DNA of 5,489 bases from Spartobacteria bacterium UBA6821 (lineage in GTDB: Bacteria > Verrucomicrobiota > Verrucomicrobiia > Chthoniobacterales > UBA6821). Shown in pieces: positions 1-5,489 of the stretch. A model generated the notes under the pieces. It did no database searches. It was not told the origin of the DNA and worked only from the letters and a program-made list of their open reading frames with translations. The stretch spans positions 17,453-22,941 of the forward strand of contig DKEN01000081.1 in assembly GCA_002452515.1 (NCBI GenBank). The letters run 5' to 3'. The position numbers and the translations under genes are program-made. The stretch's first letter is position 1. Each line of letters begins with the position of its first letter.

Positions 1-4
1 CCCG

Positions 5-544
5 ATGAGAACCTTTCTCCTATTTCTCCTGATCTGCGCAGAGTCGTTTGCTCAAGCTCCTTCCACTGATCTTCAGGGCTCAGTTCAACAAGACCACCTT
101 GTTGCCTCGATCGTTACCCGATTGCAGATTTCACGGGAAGTTGCCTGGACGAAATTTCAGAATCATCTTCCTGTGGCTGATCTCGCCCGGGAGGCGGCGA
201 TCCTCACTGCGCTGAAATCAGAGGGGAGGAAGATCGGCCTCACGGAGGATCAGGTCAGTGCACTTTTTGTCCCTCAGATAGCAGCATCGCGTCGTGCCCA
301 GGAGGAACTCATTGCGGGATGGCGGTTTGGATCTCCCCGACCGACAACCCCACCCAAGGATTTGCAGCGCGAAATCCGCCCCTTGGTTACCAAGATCAGT
401 ATGGAACTCCTGCAGGAGTGGAAGGATCTGCCGCCGCAGTCTCTTTCCACGACCTTTCGAAGGGATGCGGAGAAGCGAATTGTTGCCAAGGGATTTTCGC
501 CCGATGTGGCCCGAATCGCGGCAAGTCCATTAGGGAAGGGTTAA
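5..544 (+). CDS. aroQ: Secreted (periplasmic) chorismate mutase, gamma-class AroQ
   Basis: Predicted to convert chorismate to prephenate outside the cytoplasm. Residues 1-18 form a signal peptide: a short basic start, a Leu/Phe/Ile-rich core and an A-Q-A end, with likely cleavage after Ala18. The region from about residue 30 to 107 reads as the all-helical AroQ fold. R39, K50, D59 and R62 have the same spacing as the active-site R49, K60, D69 and R72 that I recall for the secreted Mycobacterium tuberculosis enzyme. Q99 sits where gamma-class enzymes have the catalytic Gln/Glu. The block from D119 to W139 lines up without gaps with the second half of that enzyme. The 179-residue length suits the family. 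The only Cys (C11) is in the signal peptide, so the mature protein has no disulfide. The ATG is 4 bases from the window edge, so its ribosome site cannot be judged; an upstream in-frame start is possible, though the signal peptide argues for this one. Identification comes from remembered family sequences, not a search. Confidence 0.8.
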   Translation: MRTFLLFLLICAESFAQAPSTDLQGSVQQDHLVASIVTRLQISREVAWTKFQNHLPVADLAREAAILTALKSEGRKIGLTEDQVSALFVPQIAASRRAQEELIAGWRFGSPRPTTPPKDLQREIRPLVTKISMELLQEWKDLPPQSLSTTFRRDAEKRIVAKGFSPDVARIAASPLGKG

Positions 545-556
545 GGGAAGGGTTAA
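533..556 (+). repeat. 12-bp tandem duplication carrying the aroQ stop codon
   Basis: The unit GGGAAGGGTTAA occurs twice head to tail (533-544 and 545-556). The first copy encodes the last three residues of the chorismate mutase (Gly-Lys-Gly) and its TAA stop. The second repeats the same codons in frame, giving a backup TAA. This looks like a recent slippage or duplication event at the gene end. Confidence 0.85.
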
Positions 557-578
557 GAAAATAGCCATCGCTATTTTT
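557..578 (+). terminator. Weak A/T-rich hairpin with T-tract after aroQ
   Basis: AAAATAGC (558-565) pairs perfectly with GCTATTTT (570-577) across a 4-base loop. A G-T wobble at 557/578 can extend the stem, and the 3' arm ends in five T. The place, just after the aroQ stop and 43 bases before lipA, suits an intrinsic terminator. Only two of the eight pairs are G-C, so the stem is weak and termination may be poor. The matching A-run on the 5' side would let it act on either strand. Confidence 0.4.
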
Positions 579-620
579 GACTGGAAGCGGACCCTTCTTC
601 AGAGGATTCTCTCCCTACTC

Positions 621-1529
621 ATGGCAACACCGAAGATTGATCCCTCACTCCATCAGGAGCGTAAGCCCGACTGGATCAAGGTGCGTCTGCCCTCCAATCC
701 CGTCTTTTTCTCCACCAAGGCGATGATCGCCGATCTTGGACTGCACACAGTTTGCGAGAGCGCCCAATGTCCCAACCGTTGGGAGTGCTGGAGCGGTGGC
801 ACGGCGACGATGATGATTGCCGGGGATCGTTGCACCCGTGCCTGCGGATTTTGCGCTGTCGATACGGCCAAGCCCTTTGCTTTGGAACATGACGAACCGG
901 AGCGTGTCGCCGAGGCAGTGCGCCGGATGAAACTCAAGCATGTCGTGGTGACTGCCGTGGCTCGCGATGACATCGCCGATGGAGGCGCGGAACATTTCGC
1001 CCGCACGATTGAGGCGATCCGTGCCGTCGATGCGGCGATCGTCATTGAGATCCTGACCCCTGACTTCAATGGCAAGGAGTCCTCCCTTCACACAGTCATT
1101 GATGCGCGTCCCCATATCTTTAATCACAACTTGGAGACAGTGGAGCGGTTGACCCCCATGGTGCGTTCACGAGCGAAGTACCGTCTCTCCCTTGATTTCC
1201 TAAAACGCGCGCGTGAACTCGGCGAATCCAAGGGAATCAAAATGGTCACCAAGAGCGGCCTGATGCTCGGTCTCGGTGAGCAAGAGAATGAACTCTTTCA
1301 GGCCATGGATGATCTCCGTGAGGCCAAAGTCAGTGTGCTGACGATGGGCCAGTACCTCCGCCCCGGTCCGCAGTATTTGCCTGTAGTGGAATATATCACG
1401 CCGGAGACCTTCGAACTCTACGGTGAGATTGCGAGGAAGAAAGGGTTCACCCATGTGGCAAGTGGGCCACTTGTCCGAAGCAGTTACCACGCCTCGGATT
1501 TTAATCCGATTGAGCAGATGGGACTGTAA
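621..1529 (+). CDS. lipA: Lipoyl synthase (radical SAM)
   Basis: Inserts two sulfur atoms into protein-bound octanoyl groups to make the lipoyl cofactor of 2-oxoacid dehydrogenases and the glycine cleavage system; cytoplasmic. The auxiliary 4Fe-4S cluster motif CX4CX5C is C45, C50 and C56. The radical SAM motif CX3CX2C is C71, C75 and C78. The C-terminal R-S-S-Y motif at 286-289 holds the serine that completes the auxiliary cluster. All key residues are present, and 302 residues is a full-length enzyme. The typical N-terminal P-x-W-[IL]-[KR]-[VA]-[RP] element is seen at 16-22, which supports the ATG at 621. The only SD-like stretch, AGAGGA at 601-606, lies 14 bases from the ATG, farther than usual. 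A TTGACT at 577-582 resembles a -35 box but has no good -10 partner. No lipB lies nearby, so the gene appears to stand alone and its octanoyl donor enzyme must be elsewhere. Confidence 0.97.
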   Translation: MATPKIDPSLHQERKPDWIKVRLPSNPVFFSTKAMIADLGLHTVCESAQCPNRWECWSGGTATMMIAGDRCTRACGFCAVDTAKPFALEHDEPERVAEAVRRMKLKHVVVTAVARDDIADGGAEHFARTIEAIRAVDAAIVIEILTPDFNGKESSLHTVIDARPHIFNHNLETVERLTPMVRSRAKYRLSLDFLKRARELGESKGIKMVTKSGLMLGLGEQENELFQAMDDLREAKVSVLTMGQYLRPGPQYLPVVEYITPETFELYGEIARKKGFTHVASGPLVRSSYHASDFNPIEQMGL

Positions 1530-1568
1530 GTAACGGGTCGGGGGCTTGCGCTTTTGAGTTCTAACAGC

Positions 1569-1595
1569 GTTACCCTGCGCTTGCCGCAGGGTAAC
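1569..1595. repeat. Perfect 11-bp inverted repeat (stable hairpin)
   Basis: GTTACCCTGCG (1569-1579) and CGCAGGGTAAC (1585-1595) are perfect reverse complements with a 5-base loop, CTTGC. The stem is G/C-rich and stable on either strand. It begins 40 bases after the lipA stop. There is no T-run on either side, so it is not a canonical intrinsic terminator. It could protect the 3' end of lipA mRNA, end transcription from both sides in another way, or belong to a dispersed palindromic repeat family. Confidence 0.75.
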
Positions 1596-1637
1596 TACGG
1601 CTGACGCTTGGGCGCCTTGCTATCTCCTCAAAATCAC

Positions 1638-1664
1638 TGCGCCTGAGAAATTACATCAGGTGCA
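1638..1664. repeat. 9-bp inverted repeat with one wobble
   Basis: TGCGCCTGA (1638-1646) pairs with TCAGGTGCA (1656-1664) across a 9-base loop. One pair is G-U in the + strand RNA and a mismatch (A-C) in the - strand RNA, so the fold is better for the lipA-side transcript. No T-tract follows on the + side. It lies about 35 bases beyond the PBP2 stop on the other strand. Confidence 0.5.
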
Positions 1665-1697
1665 AAATGTACATTCGGGCAACCTCGGTAACCCGCC

Positions 1698-3539
1698 CTA
1701 ATTCGATTCGTCTGTCTCCTTATCGGCGTCCTTCTTGTCGGCATCCTTGATGCCATAGACTTCGTTGAGCACTTTGCCGATCATGGGGGCGGCACTGCTG
1801 CCACCATGGACGGTATTGTCTCCGGGATCGCCTTCGTAAACAGCGGCAAAGGCATACTGTGGATTCTGTGCCGGAACGAATCCGGCAAACCAGGCGGCTG
1901 TACGCTGTTTATCCTTAGGTCCCCATTGGGCGGTACCGGTTTTTCCCGCAACGGTAGTGCCTTTGACCTGGGCGCGGTGAGCGGTTCCCTGAGAATCCTC
2001 GGTAACAGCGATCATGGCCTTGCGCAGGGTTTCCATATCTTCCGGCTTGATCTGTAGATCGTCGCGGATTCTATCGGGATAGGCGGCGACGACTTTGTTG
2101 TCGATTGCCTGGATCTGCTTCACAAGGCGCGTCTGGTGAAACTGTCCTCCGGTGGCCAGCACTCCGAAGGCTTGGGCCATCTGGAGTGGGGAGATCTTGA
2201 TGTCACCCTGGCCGATGCTCATGTTGGCAACATCACCCTTGAGGATTCTGCGTTTTTGAACCCGGAGCATGTACGCGTCATCAGGGATGTTCCCCTCGGT
2301 CTCGGCCTTCAGTGGGATGCCGGTTTTTTTGCCGAGTCCGAGGCGGCGGCTCCACTCGATGATGTTCGGAGCGCCGATTTTGAGTCCTGCCTGGATGAAC
2401 CAGGTATTGCACGACTGGGTGAAGGCTTCGACGAAGTTTAACCTGCCGGCATCCACTTTTTTCCAGTTATGGAAGGTGAAGTTACCGATATCGATGGCAG
2501 TGGGACCGCTATAGATGTCTTTGGCAGTCAGTTTTCCCGACTGGAATCCGGCAAGACCGACAAAGGTCTTGAAGGTTGATCCGGGCGGGTAGGAGGAGCG
2601 GAAAGCGCGAGGGAGAAGGGGAACATCGGGATCGTCACTTACCTGTTTGAAGATTTTGGGATCCAGAACGGGGACGAAGTGATTAGGGTTATATTCCGGC
2701 CAGGAGGCCATGGCATGAATCTCTCCCGTCCAGGGGTCGATCATGACGATCGCCCCTTTTTTACAGTTTTCCTTGAGCACTTTCTCGCAAATCCGCTGGA
2801 GATTCTGATCGATGGTCGTGATAACGGTATCGCCGGGAACGGGAGGTTCTGCGATGCGTTCGGAGGATTTGTTGCCATCGGCGTCATAGGTGACATGGAG
2901 GCTGCCCGGCTGGCCCTTAAGCTGATAATCAAAGGCCTGTTCGATTCCTTCGCGTCCTTCGGTTTCAGTAAAGATCAGATCTTTGTTTTCGATCGGACGA
3001 ATGGAGAGCGGAGCCTCCTTGCCGGTGTAGCCGATGATGTGGGCGGCGAGTTCCCCGTTGGGATAAAATCGGGCATAGACCTGCTGAAGCTCAAGGGCAC
3101 TGGTGAGGCCTCGGCGTGCCACGGCAAGCTCCTCCGGTTGCAGGTCTTCCAGCAGGGTCAGGGGAAGGAGTCCCCGGTTGCGATAGTGACTCAGGATGGC
3201 CTGATCGCTGATTTTGATGGGACGGCTGAGGAGTCCTTTGGCGTAAGTGATCTGCTGACGGGCAAATCCGAGGACTTTGGCATCACTCCAGTTCAGTGGT
3301 GTTGGAAATTGCAGGGCAAGATTGTAGCTCAGTCGGCTCTGGGCGAGCGGATAACCGCTACGGTCAGTGATTTGTCCCCTGGGTGCCGGGATGCCGAGTT
3401 GGAAGGTTCGGGCTTGTTTCTGGGTTTCCCATGTCGGCTTAGGATTTTCATCCATGATGGCATTCGTACTTTGAGCCGCAACGTGAAGAAGAGGAACGAC
3501 CGCCAGAATGAGGAACAAGGCTAGAAAACGGAGTTTCAT
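1698..3539 (-). CDS. mrdA: Penicillin-binding protein 2 (class B transpeptidase)
   Basis: A D,D-transpeptidase that cross-links peptidoglycan; PBP2 family members work with RodA in the elongation complex on the periplasmic face of the inner membrane. The 613 residues begin with a hydrophobic segment (about 5-20). The dimerisation-domain signature R-G-x-I-x-D-R-x-G spans 54-62. The transpeptidase domain has the acyl-serine motif S321-T-F-K324 in a Y-P-P-G-S-T-F-K context typical of PBP2, then S376-C-N378 and K533-T-G-T536. All three active-site motifs are intact. The cytoplasmic tail before the hydrophobic segment is only about four residues, and V-A-A at 20-22 resembles a signal peptidase site, unusual for a membrane-anchored class B PBP. 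The C-terminus is a charged tail with a KDADK repeat (598-607). Last gene of the tsaE-tsaB operon, starting 2 bases after the tsaB stop with no SD, so translation is probably coupled. rodA and mreBCD are not in view, so it could be a PBP2 paralogue rather than the main one. Confidence 0.93.
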   Translation of the reverse strand: MKLRFLALFLILAVVPLLHVAAQSTNAIMDENPKPTWETQKQARTFQLGIPAPRGQITDRSGYPLAQSRLSYNLALQFPTPLNWSDAKVLGFARQQITYAKGLLSRPIKISDQAILSHYRNRGLLPLTLLEDLQPEELAVARRGLTSALELQQVYARFYPNGELAAHIIGYTGKEAPLSIRPIENKDLIFTETEGREGIEQAFDYQLKGQPGSLHVTYDADGNKSSERIAEPPVPGDTVITTIDQNLQRICEKVLKENCKKGAIVMIDPWTGEIHAMASWPEYNPNHFVPVLDPKIFKQVSDDPDVPLLPRAFRSSYPPGSTFKTFVGLAGFQSGKLTAKDIYSGPTAIDIGNFTFHNWKKVDAGRLNFVEAFTQSCNTWFIQAGLKIGAPNIIEWSRRLGLGKKTGIPLKAETEGNIPDDAYMLRVQKRRILKGDVANMSIGQGDIKISPLQMAQAFGVLATGGQFHQTRLVKQIQAIDNKVVAAYPDRIRDDLQIKPEDMETLRKAMIAVTEDSQGTAHRAQVKGTTVAGKTGTAQWGPKDKQRTAAWFAGFVPAQNPQYAFAAVYEGDPGDNTVHGGSSAAPMIGKVLNEVYGIKDADKKDADKETDESN

Positions 3540-3541
3540 GA

Positions 3542-4171
3542 TCAGACAGTGGCCGTGCGGGGGGTGGTGATGTGAGGGGGCTTGAGGTAGAGAGGCTTTG
3601 GTGTGATAGAATCAACGGAGGAACAGGGATCGGCTTTTTTGGCGAGTTTTGCAAGCCGTCCGGCATCAGGAGTTGCCTGAATCAGGTGTTCCAATCCCGC
3701 TAATGGTGATGAGCTGAGGAGAGGAAAATCGGGATGTGACTGCAGTTCCTGCAAGATATCCGAGGGTGCTACCAGTTTTGGCTCCTGGAGGAAGACTCCC
3801 CCCTGAACAGCTGCCATCCAGTAATGACCACCGCGCGCATCCCCGACGGCCCAGAAGCCCTCATCCGGCCCAGGCAACGCAAGTGGGGAGGCGAAGCTAA
3901 AAAGTGGAATATCGAGTGCCGTGGCAAAGGCTCTGGCCGCTGCTATCCCCGCCCGCAGGCCGTTATAAGAGCCGGGGCCAAGGCCGACACAGAGGGCATC
4001 GGGAAGCCCGTAAAGGGCCACTGCAGACTGAAGTCCCTCGAAGAGCGCCGAGGAATCGGAGCGCTTGTGCGCTACATCGGAACGGAAAAGCATCTCAGAG
4101 ACGTTTCCTTGGATGCTGACAAAAGCAACCGAAGCCACGGGGGAAGAAGAATCAATGGCAAGGATCTTCAC
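3542..4171 (-). CDS. tsaB: tRNA t6A37 synthesis protein TsaB
   Basis: TsaB is the inactive partner that binds TsaD in the complex transferring threonylcarbamoyl to A37 of ANN-decoding tRNAs; cytoplasmic. The ASKHA-type N-terminus M-K-I-L-A-I-D-S-S-S is followed by the hallmark G-P-G-S-Y-N-G-L-R-A-G (65-75), close to the family's GPGSFTGLRIG. D-A-R at 111-113 and a P-x-Y-x-K/R-type stretch near the C-terminus (about 192-199) also fit. At 209 residues it is a little shorter than E. coli TsaB. The start codon is GTG at 4171, overlapping the upstream tsaE stop as GTGA. The 20 bases before it are pyrimidine-rich and have no SD, so re-initiation by ribosomes finishing tsaE is likely. A small domain related to TsaD is known in this family, but length and the missing metal-site histidines argue against TsaD itself. 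TsaC and TsaD must be elsewhere. Confidence 0.93.
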   Translation of the reverse strand: MKILAIDSSSPVASVAFVSIQGNVSEMLFRSDVAHKRSDSSALFEGLQSAVALYGLPDALCVGLGPGSYNGLRAGIAAARAFATALDIPLFSFASPLALPGPDEGFWAVGDARGGHYWMAAVQGGVFLQEPKLVAPSDILQELQSHPDFPLLSSSPLAGLEHLIQATPDAGRLAKLAKKADPCSSVDSITPKPLYLKPPHITTPRTATV

Positions 4172-4626
4172 AGGAGAGGCAAAGGAGAAATAAGGGTGAT
4201 CATCCTCGAGGTATCAGATTGAGGTTCGATGCGGATGCGGAGAGTTTCGGGAGGGAGGATATCGGGAAATTTGTCACCCCATTCTATGATCATGAGTCCG
4301 TCATCATAATACTCCTCAAGTCCCAATGCCAGAGCCTCTTCTGCGGACTCAAGCCGATACCAATCGGAGTGGTGGAGTTGCTTTCCTCCCGAGCCGTAGC
4401 TCTGGAGCAGAGTGAAGGTGGGGCTTGTGACATCGGCGCGTATGTTCAACGCCACAGCGACTGCTTTCACAAAATGGGTTTTCCCCGCTCCAAGCGGCCC
4501 TTCCAGACTGACCACACCTGCCCGGAGTAGTTCCGGCAGGAGAGTTGCTGCCAGAGAAGAAGTTTCCTCAAGCGAGTTCACCACATACTGCTTCATCAAC
4601 CCGGTTGCTGGTTTGTCGGTTGCCAT
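4168..4626 (-). CDS. tsaE: tRNA t6A37 synthesis ATPase TsaE
   Basis: TsaE is the small P-loop ATPase that drives turnover of the TsaB-TsaD complex in t6A synthesis. The Walker A motif G-P-L-G-A-G-K-T is at 43-50, preceded by the usual L-E. The switch-like S-P-T-F is at 68-71, H-x-D-x-Y-R at 86-91, and I-I-E-W-G at 113-117; together these are diagnostic. The 152-residue length is typical. Two starts are possible. ATG at 4626 is used here because a strong promoter lies just upstream of it. Met11 (ATG at 4596) opens with M-K-Q-Y-V-V-N-S, which looks more like usual TsaE N-termini, and the first ten residues seem unstructured. Neither start has an SD. First gene of a tsaE-tsaB-PBP2 operon, divergent from pgi. 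Confidence 0.96.
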   Translation of the reverse strand: MATDKPATGLMKQYVVNSLEETSSLAATLLPELLRAGVVSLEGPLGAGKTHFVKAVAVALNIRADVTSPTFTLLQSYGSGGKQLHHSDWYRLESAEEALALGLEEYYDDGLMIIEWGDKFPDILPPETLRIRIEPQSDTSRMITLISPLPLL

Positions 4627-4635
4627 TTTCGCATG

Positions 4636-4663
4636 ATTTTAGTTCTCTTCTTCCAACTGGCAA
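4636..4663 (-). promoter_or_regulatory. Sigma70-type promoter of the tsaE-tsaB-PBP2 operon
   Basis: On the - strand TTGCCA (4663-4658, five of six matches to TTGACA) is followed after exactly 16 bases by TAAAAT (4641-4636, five of six matches to TATAAT). Normal spacing from the -10 box puts the transcription start at about 4628-4631, only a few bases before the ATG at 4626. The transcript would then be leaderless or nearly so. It sits in the 96-bp gap shared with pgi. Based on consensus reading only. Confidence 0.55.
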
Positions 4664-4722
4664 CCCCTGCTATTGCGTTGAGAGCGGTTCATCATTCATA
4701 ACTTCCCTTTCTCTATTTTCCC

Positions 4723-5489
4723 ATGAGCACACCTCCAAACGAACTCCCAGCCTGGAAAGCCCTTCAAGCCCATCGTGATGCCAACCGCTCGCTCACGCTG
4801 AAACAACTCTTTGCAGATGATCCCCACCGTGGAGAAAAATTCAACGCAGAGGCTGCAGGTCTCTACCTCGACTATTCCAAAAACCGTGTCACCGACGAGA
4901 CGCTGAAACTTCTCATCGAGCTGGCAGAGCAGTCAGGGCTCGAGGCGCATCGTGATGCGATGTTTTCTGGGGAGAAAATCAATACCACCGAGAACCGTGC
5001 CGTGCTCCATGTCGCTCTCCGTGCTCCGAAGGGTGAAGTGATCAAGGTCGATGGTGAGGATGTCGTGCCAGAGGTGCATGCGGTTCTCGATGCGATGAGC
5101 GCCTTTGCCGAGCGTATCCGAAGCGGTGAGTGGAAGGGATTCACCGGCAAGCGGATCAAGAATGTCGTCAATATCGGGATTGGTGGATCGGACCTCGGTC
5201 CGGTCATGGCCTATGAGGCCCTCCGTCATTACAGCGACCGCTCGCTGACCCTGCGCTTCATCTCCAATGTCGATGGCACCGATTTTGCCGAAGCCGTGCA
5301 TGATCTTGATCCCTCGGAGACGCTCTTCATCATCTCCTCGAAGACCTTCACGACGCTTGAGACGATGACCAATGCCGGGAGTGCCCGTGACTGGCTGCTC
5401 GCCGGACTCGGAGGTGATACCAAGGCCGTTGCCAGCCATTTCGTCGCTGTTTCCACCAATGCCGAGAAGGTATCCGCCTTTGGCATCGA
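4723..5489 (+). CDS. pgi: Glucose-6-phosphate isomerase, 5' part
   Basis: Interconverts glucose 6-phosphate and fructose 6-phosphate in glycolysis and gluconeogenesis; cytoplasmic. The open frame runs for 255 codons plus two bases and is cut by the window end; the family's long (E. coli-like) form is about 550 residues, so roughly half is present. The N-terminus (W11-K-A-L-Q-A-H) aligns with the E. coli type, which fixes the ATG at 4723. Clear landmarks are Y-S-K-N-R at 51-55, E-N-R-A-V-L-H at 90-96, G-E-W-K-G at 135-139, the signature [11 protein letters not shown] at 150-160, S-N-V-D-G-T at 181-186 and the sugar-phosphate loop S-S-K-T-F-T-T at 205-211. No frame break is seen. The 20 bases before the ATG are almost all pyrimidine, with no SD. 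A possible promoter in the shared gap is too poor to annotate. Confidence 0.97.
   Translation, partial: MSTPPNELPAWKALQAHRDANRSLTLKQLFADDPHRGEKFNAEAAGLYLDYSKNRVTDETLKLLIELAEQSGLEAHRDAMFSGEKINTTENRAVLHVALRAPKGEVIKVDGEDVVPEVHAVLDAMSAFAERIRSGEWKGFTGKRIKNVVNIGIGGSDLGPVMAYEALRHYSDRSLTLRFISNVDGTDFAEAVHDLDPSETLFIISSKTFTTLETMTNAGSARDWLLAGLGGDTKAVASHFVAVSTNAEKVSAFGI

Larger units (their letters stand above)
1530..1697. other. Structured spacer between convergent lipA and PBP2 genes
   Basis: A 168-bp noncoding gap where two genes converge. Besides the two hairpins listed separately, it holds a perfect 10-bp palindrome AATGTACATT (1666-1675) and the 7-mer TGCGCTT twice in direct orientation (1547-1553 and 1576-1582). 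GGCAACC (1678-1684) is followed two bases later by its near copy GGTAACC (1687-1693). GTTACC at 1569 and GGTAAC ending at 1692 would be 6-bp inverted ends if this were a small mobile or dispersed repeat of about 124 bp, which is too short a match to be convincing. No T-tract follows any hairpin on either strand. Confidence 0.6.

Noticed and set aside
5..58. Lipoprotein reading of the chorismate mutase N-terminus because of Cys11
   Set aside because: The residues before Cys11 are L-L-I, without the small residue needed at -1 of a lipobox, and a better A-Q-A signal peptidase I site follows.
577..610. Possible lipA promoter with -35 TTGACT at 577-582
   Set aside because: No acceptable -10 box at 16-18 bases; the nearest candidate, GATTCT, matches three of six positions and is 22 bases away. 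The -35-like box also overlaps the hairpin T-tract.
645..1127. 160- and 140-codon frames on the - strand opposite lipA
   Set aside because: Two overlapping frames in different phases, both shadows of the clearly coding lipA, with no motif.
1569..1595. 11-bp hairpin as a standard rho-independent terminator
   Set aside because: No run of T follows the stem on either strand, so it is listed only as an inverted repeat.
2679..3524. 281-codon open frame on the + strand opposite the PBP2 gene
   Set aside because: It lies wholly antisense to a gene with all PBP2 motifs, and its translation shows no recognisable domain. Long antisense frames are common opposite GC-biased coding sequence.
3824..4222. 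132-codon + strand frame opposite tsaB and the end of tsaE
   Set aside because: Low-complexity basic translation, antisense to two well-supported genes.
4673..4702. Possible pgi promoter, TTGCGT (4673-4678) and CATAAC (4697-4702), 18-base spacer
   Set aside because: Only three and four consensus matches, expected by chance in a gap of this size.
4933..5439. 168- and 111-codon - strand frames opposite pgi
   Set aside because: Antisense shadows of the pgi frame, which carries unmistakable family signatures.

Overview
The window looks like ordinary chromosomal DNA of a Gram-negative, moderately GC-rich bacterium. It holds six protein genes, two of them read from the left (+), three in a leftward operon (-), and one rightward gene cut by the right edge. 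A periplasmic-type chorismate mutase and a class B penicillin-binding protein of the PBP2 type point to a cell with a periplasm and a peptidoglycan wall. Start sites mostly lack Shine-Dalgarno sequences. The overall style fits Verrucomicrobiota or a relative, but this placement is a weak impression: no marker gene in the window decides it.

Left part (1-1529, + strand): a small exported protein that I identify as a gamma-class (secreted) AroQ chorismate mutase, ending in a 12-bp tandem duplication that also duplicates its stop codon. A short A/T-rich hairpin follows, and then a complete lipoyl synthase gene, lipA, with all six cluster cysteines. The two genes have no obvious functional link and may be separate transcription units.

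Middle (1530-1697): a 168-bp gap between the converging lipA and PBP2 genes. It has no coding potential but contains a perfect 11-bp hairpin, a second 9-bp hairpin and a 10-bp palindrome, none with a T-tract. It could be a dispersed palindromic repeat or a non-canonical bidirectional terminator.

Right part, - strand (1698-4626): a tight operon in the order tsaE, tsaB, PBP2 (mrdA-like). tsaE and tsaB overlap by 4 bp (GTGA), and tsaB and the PBP2 gene are 2 bp apart. TsaE and TsaB serve synthesis of the universal tRNA modification t6A, and PBP2 serves wall elongation. A good sigma70-type promoter lies so close to the tsaE start that the transcript should be leaderless or nearly so.

Right edge (4723-5489, + strand): the first 255 codons of glucose-6-phosphate isomerase (pgi), divergent from the tsaE operon across a 96-bp gap. 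I found no clear new defence, mobile or biosynthetic system. The most notable points are the exported chorismate mutase, the apparently leaderless and SD-poor gene starts, and the structured convergent spacer.
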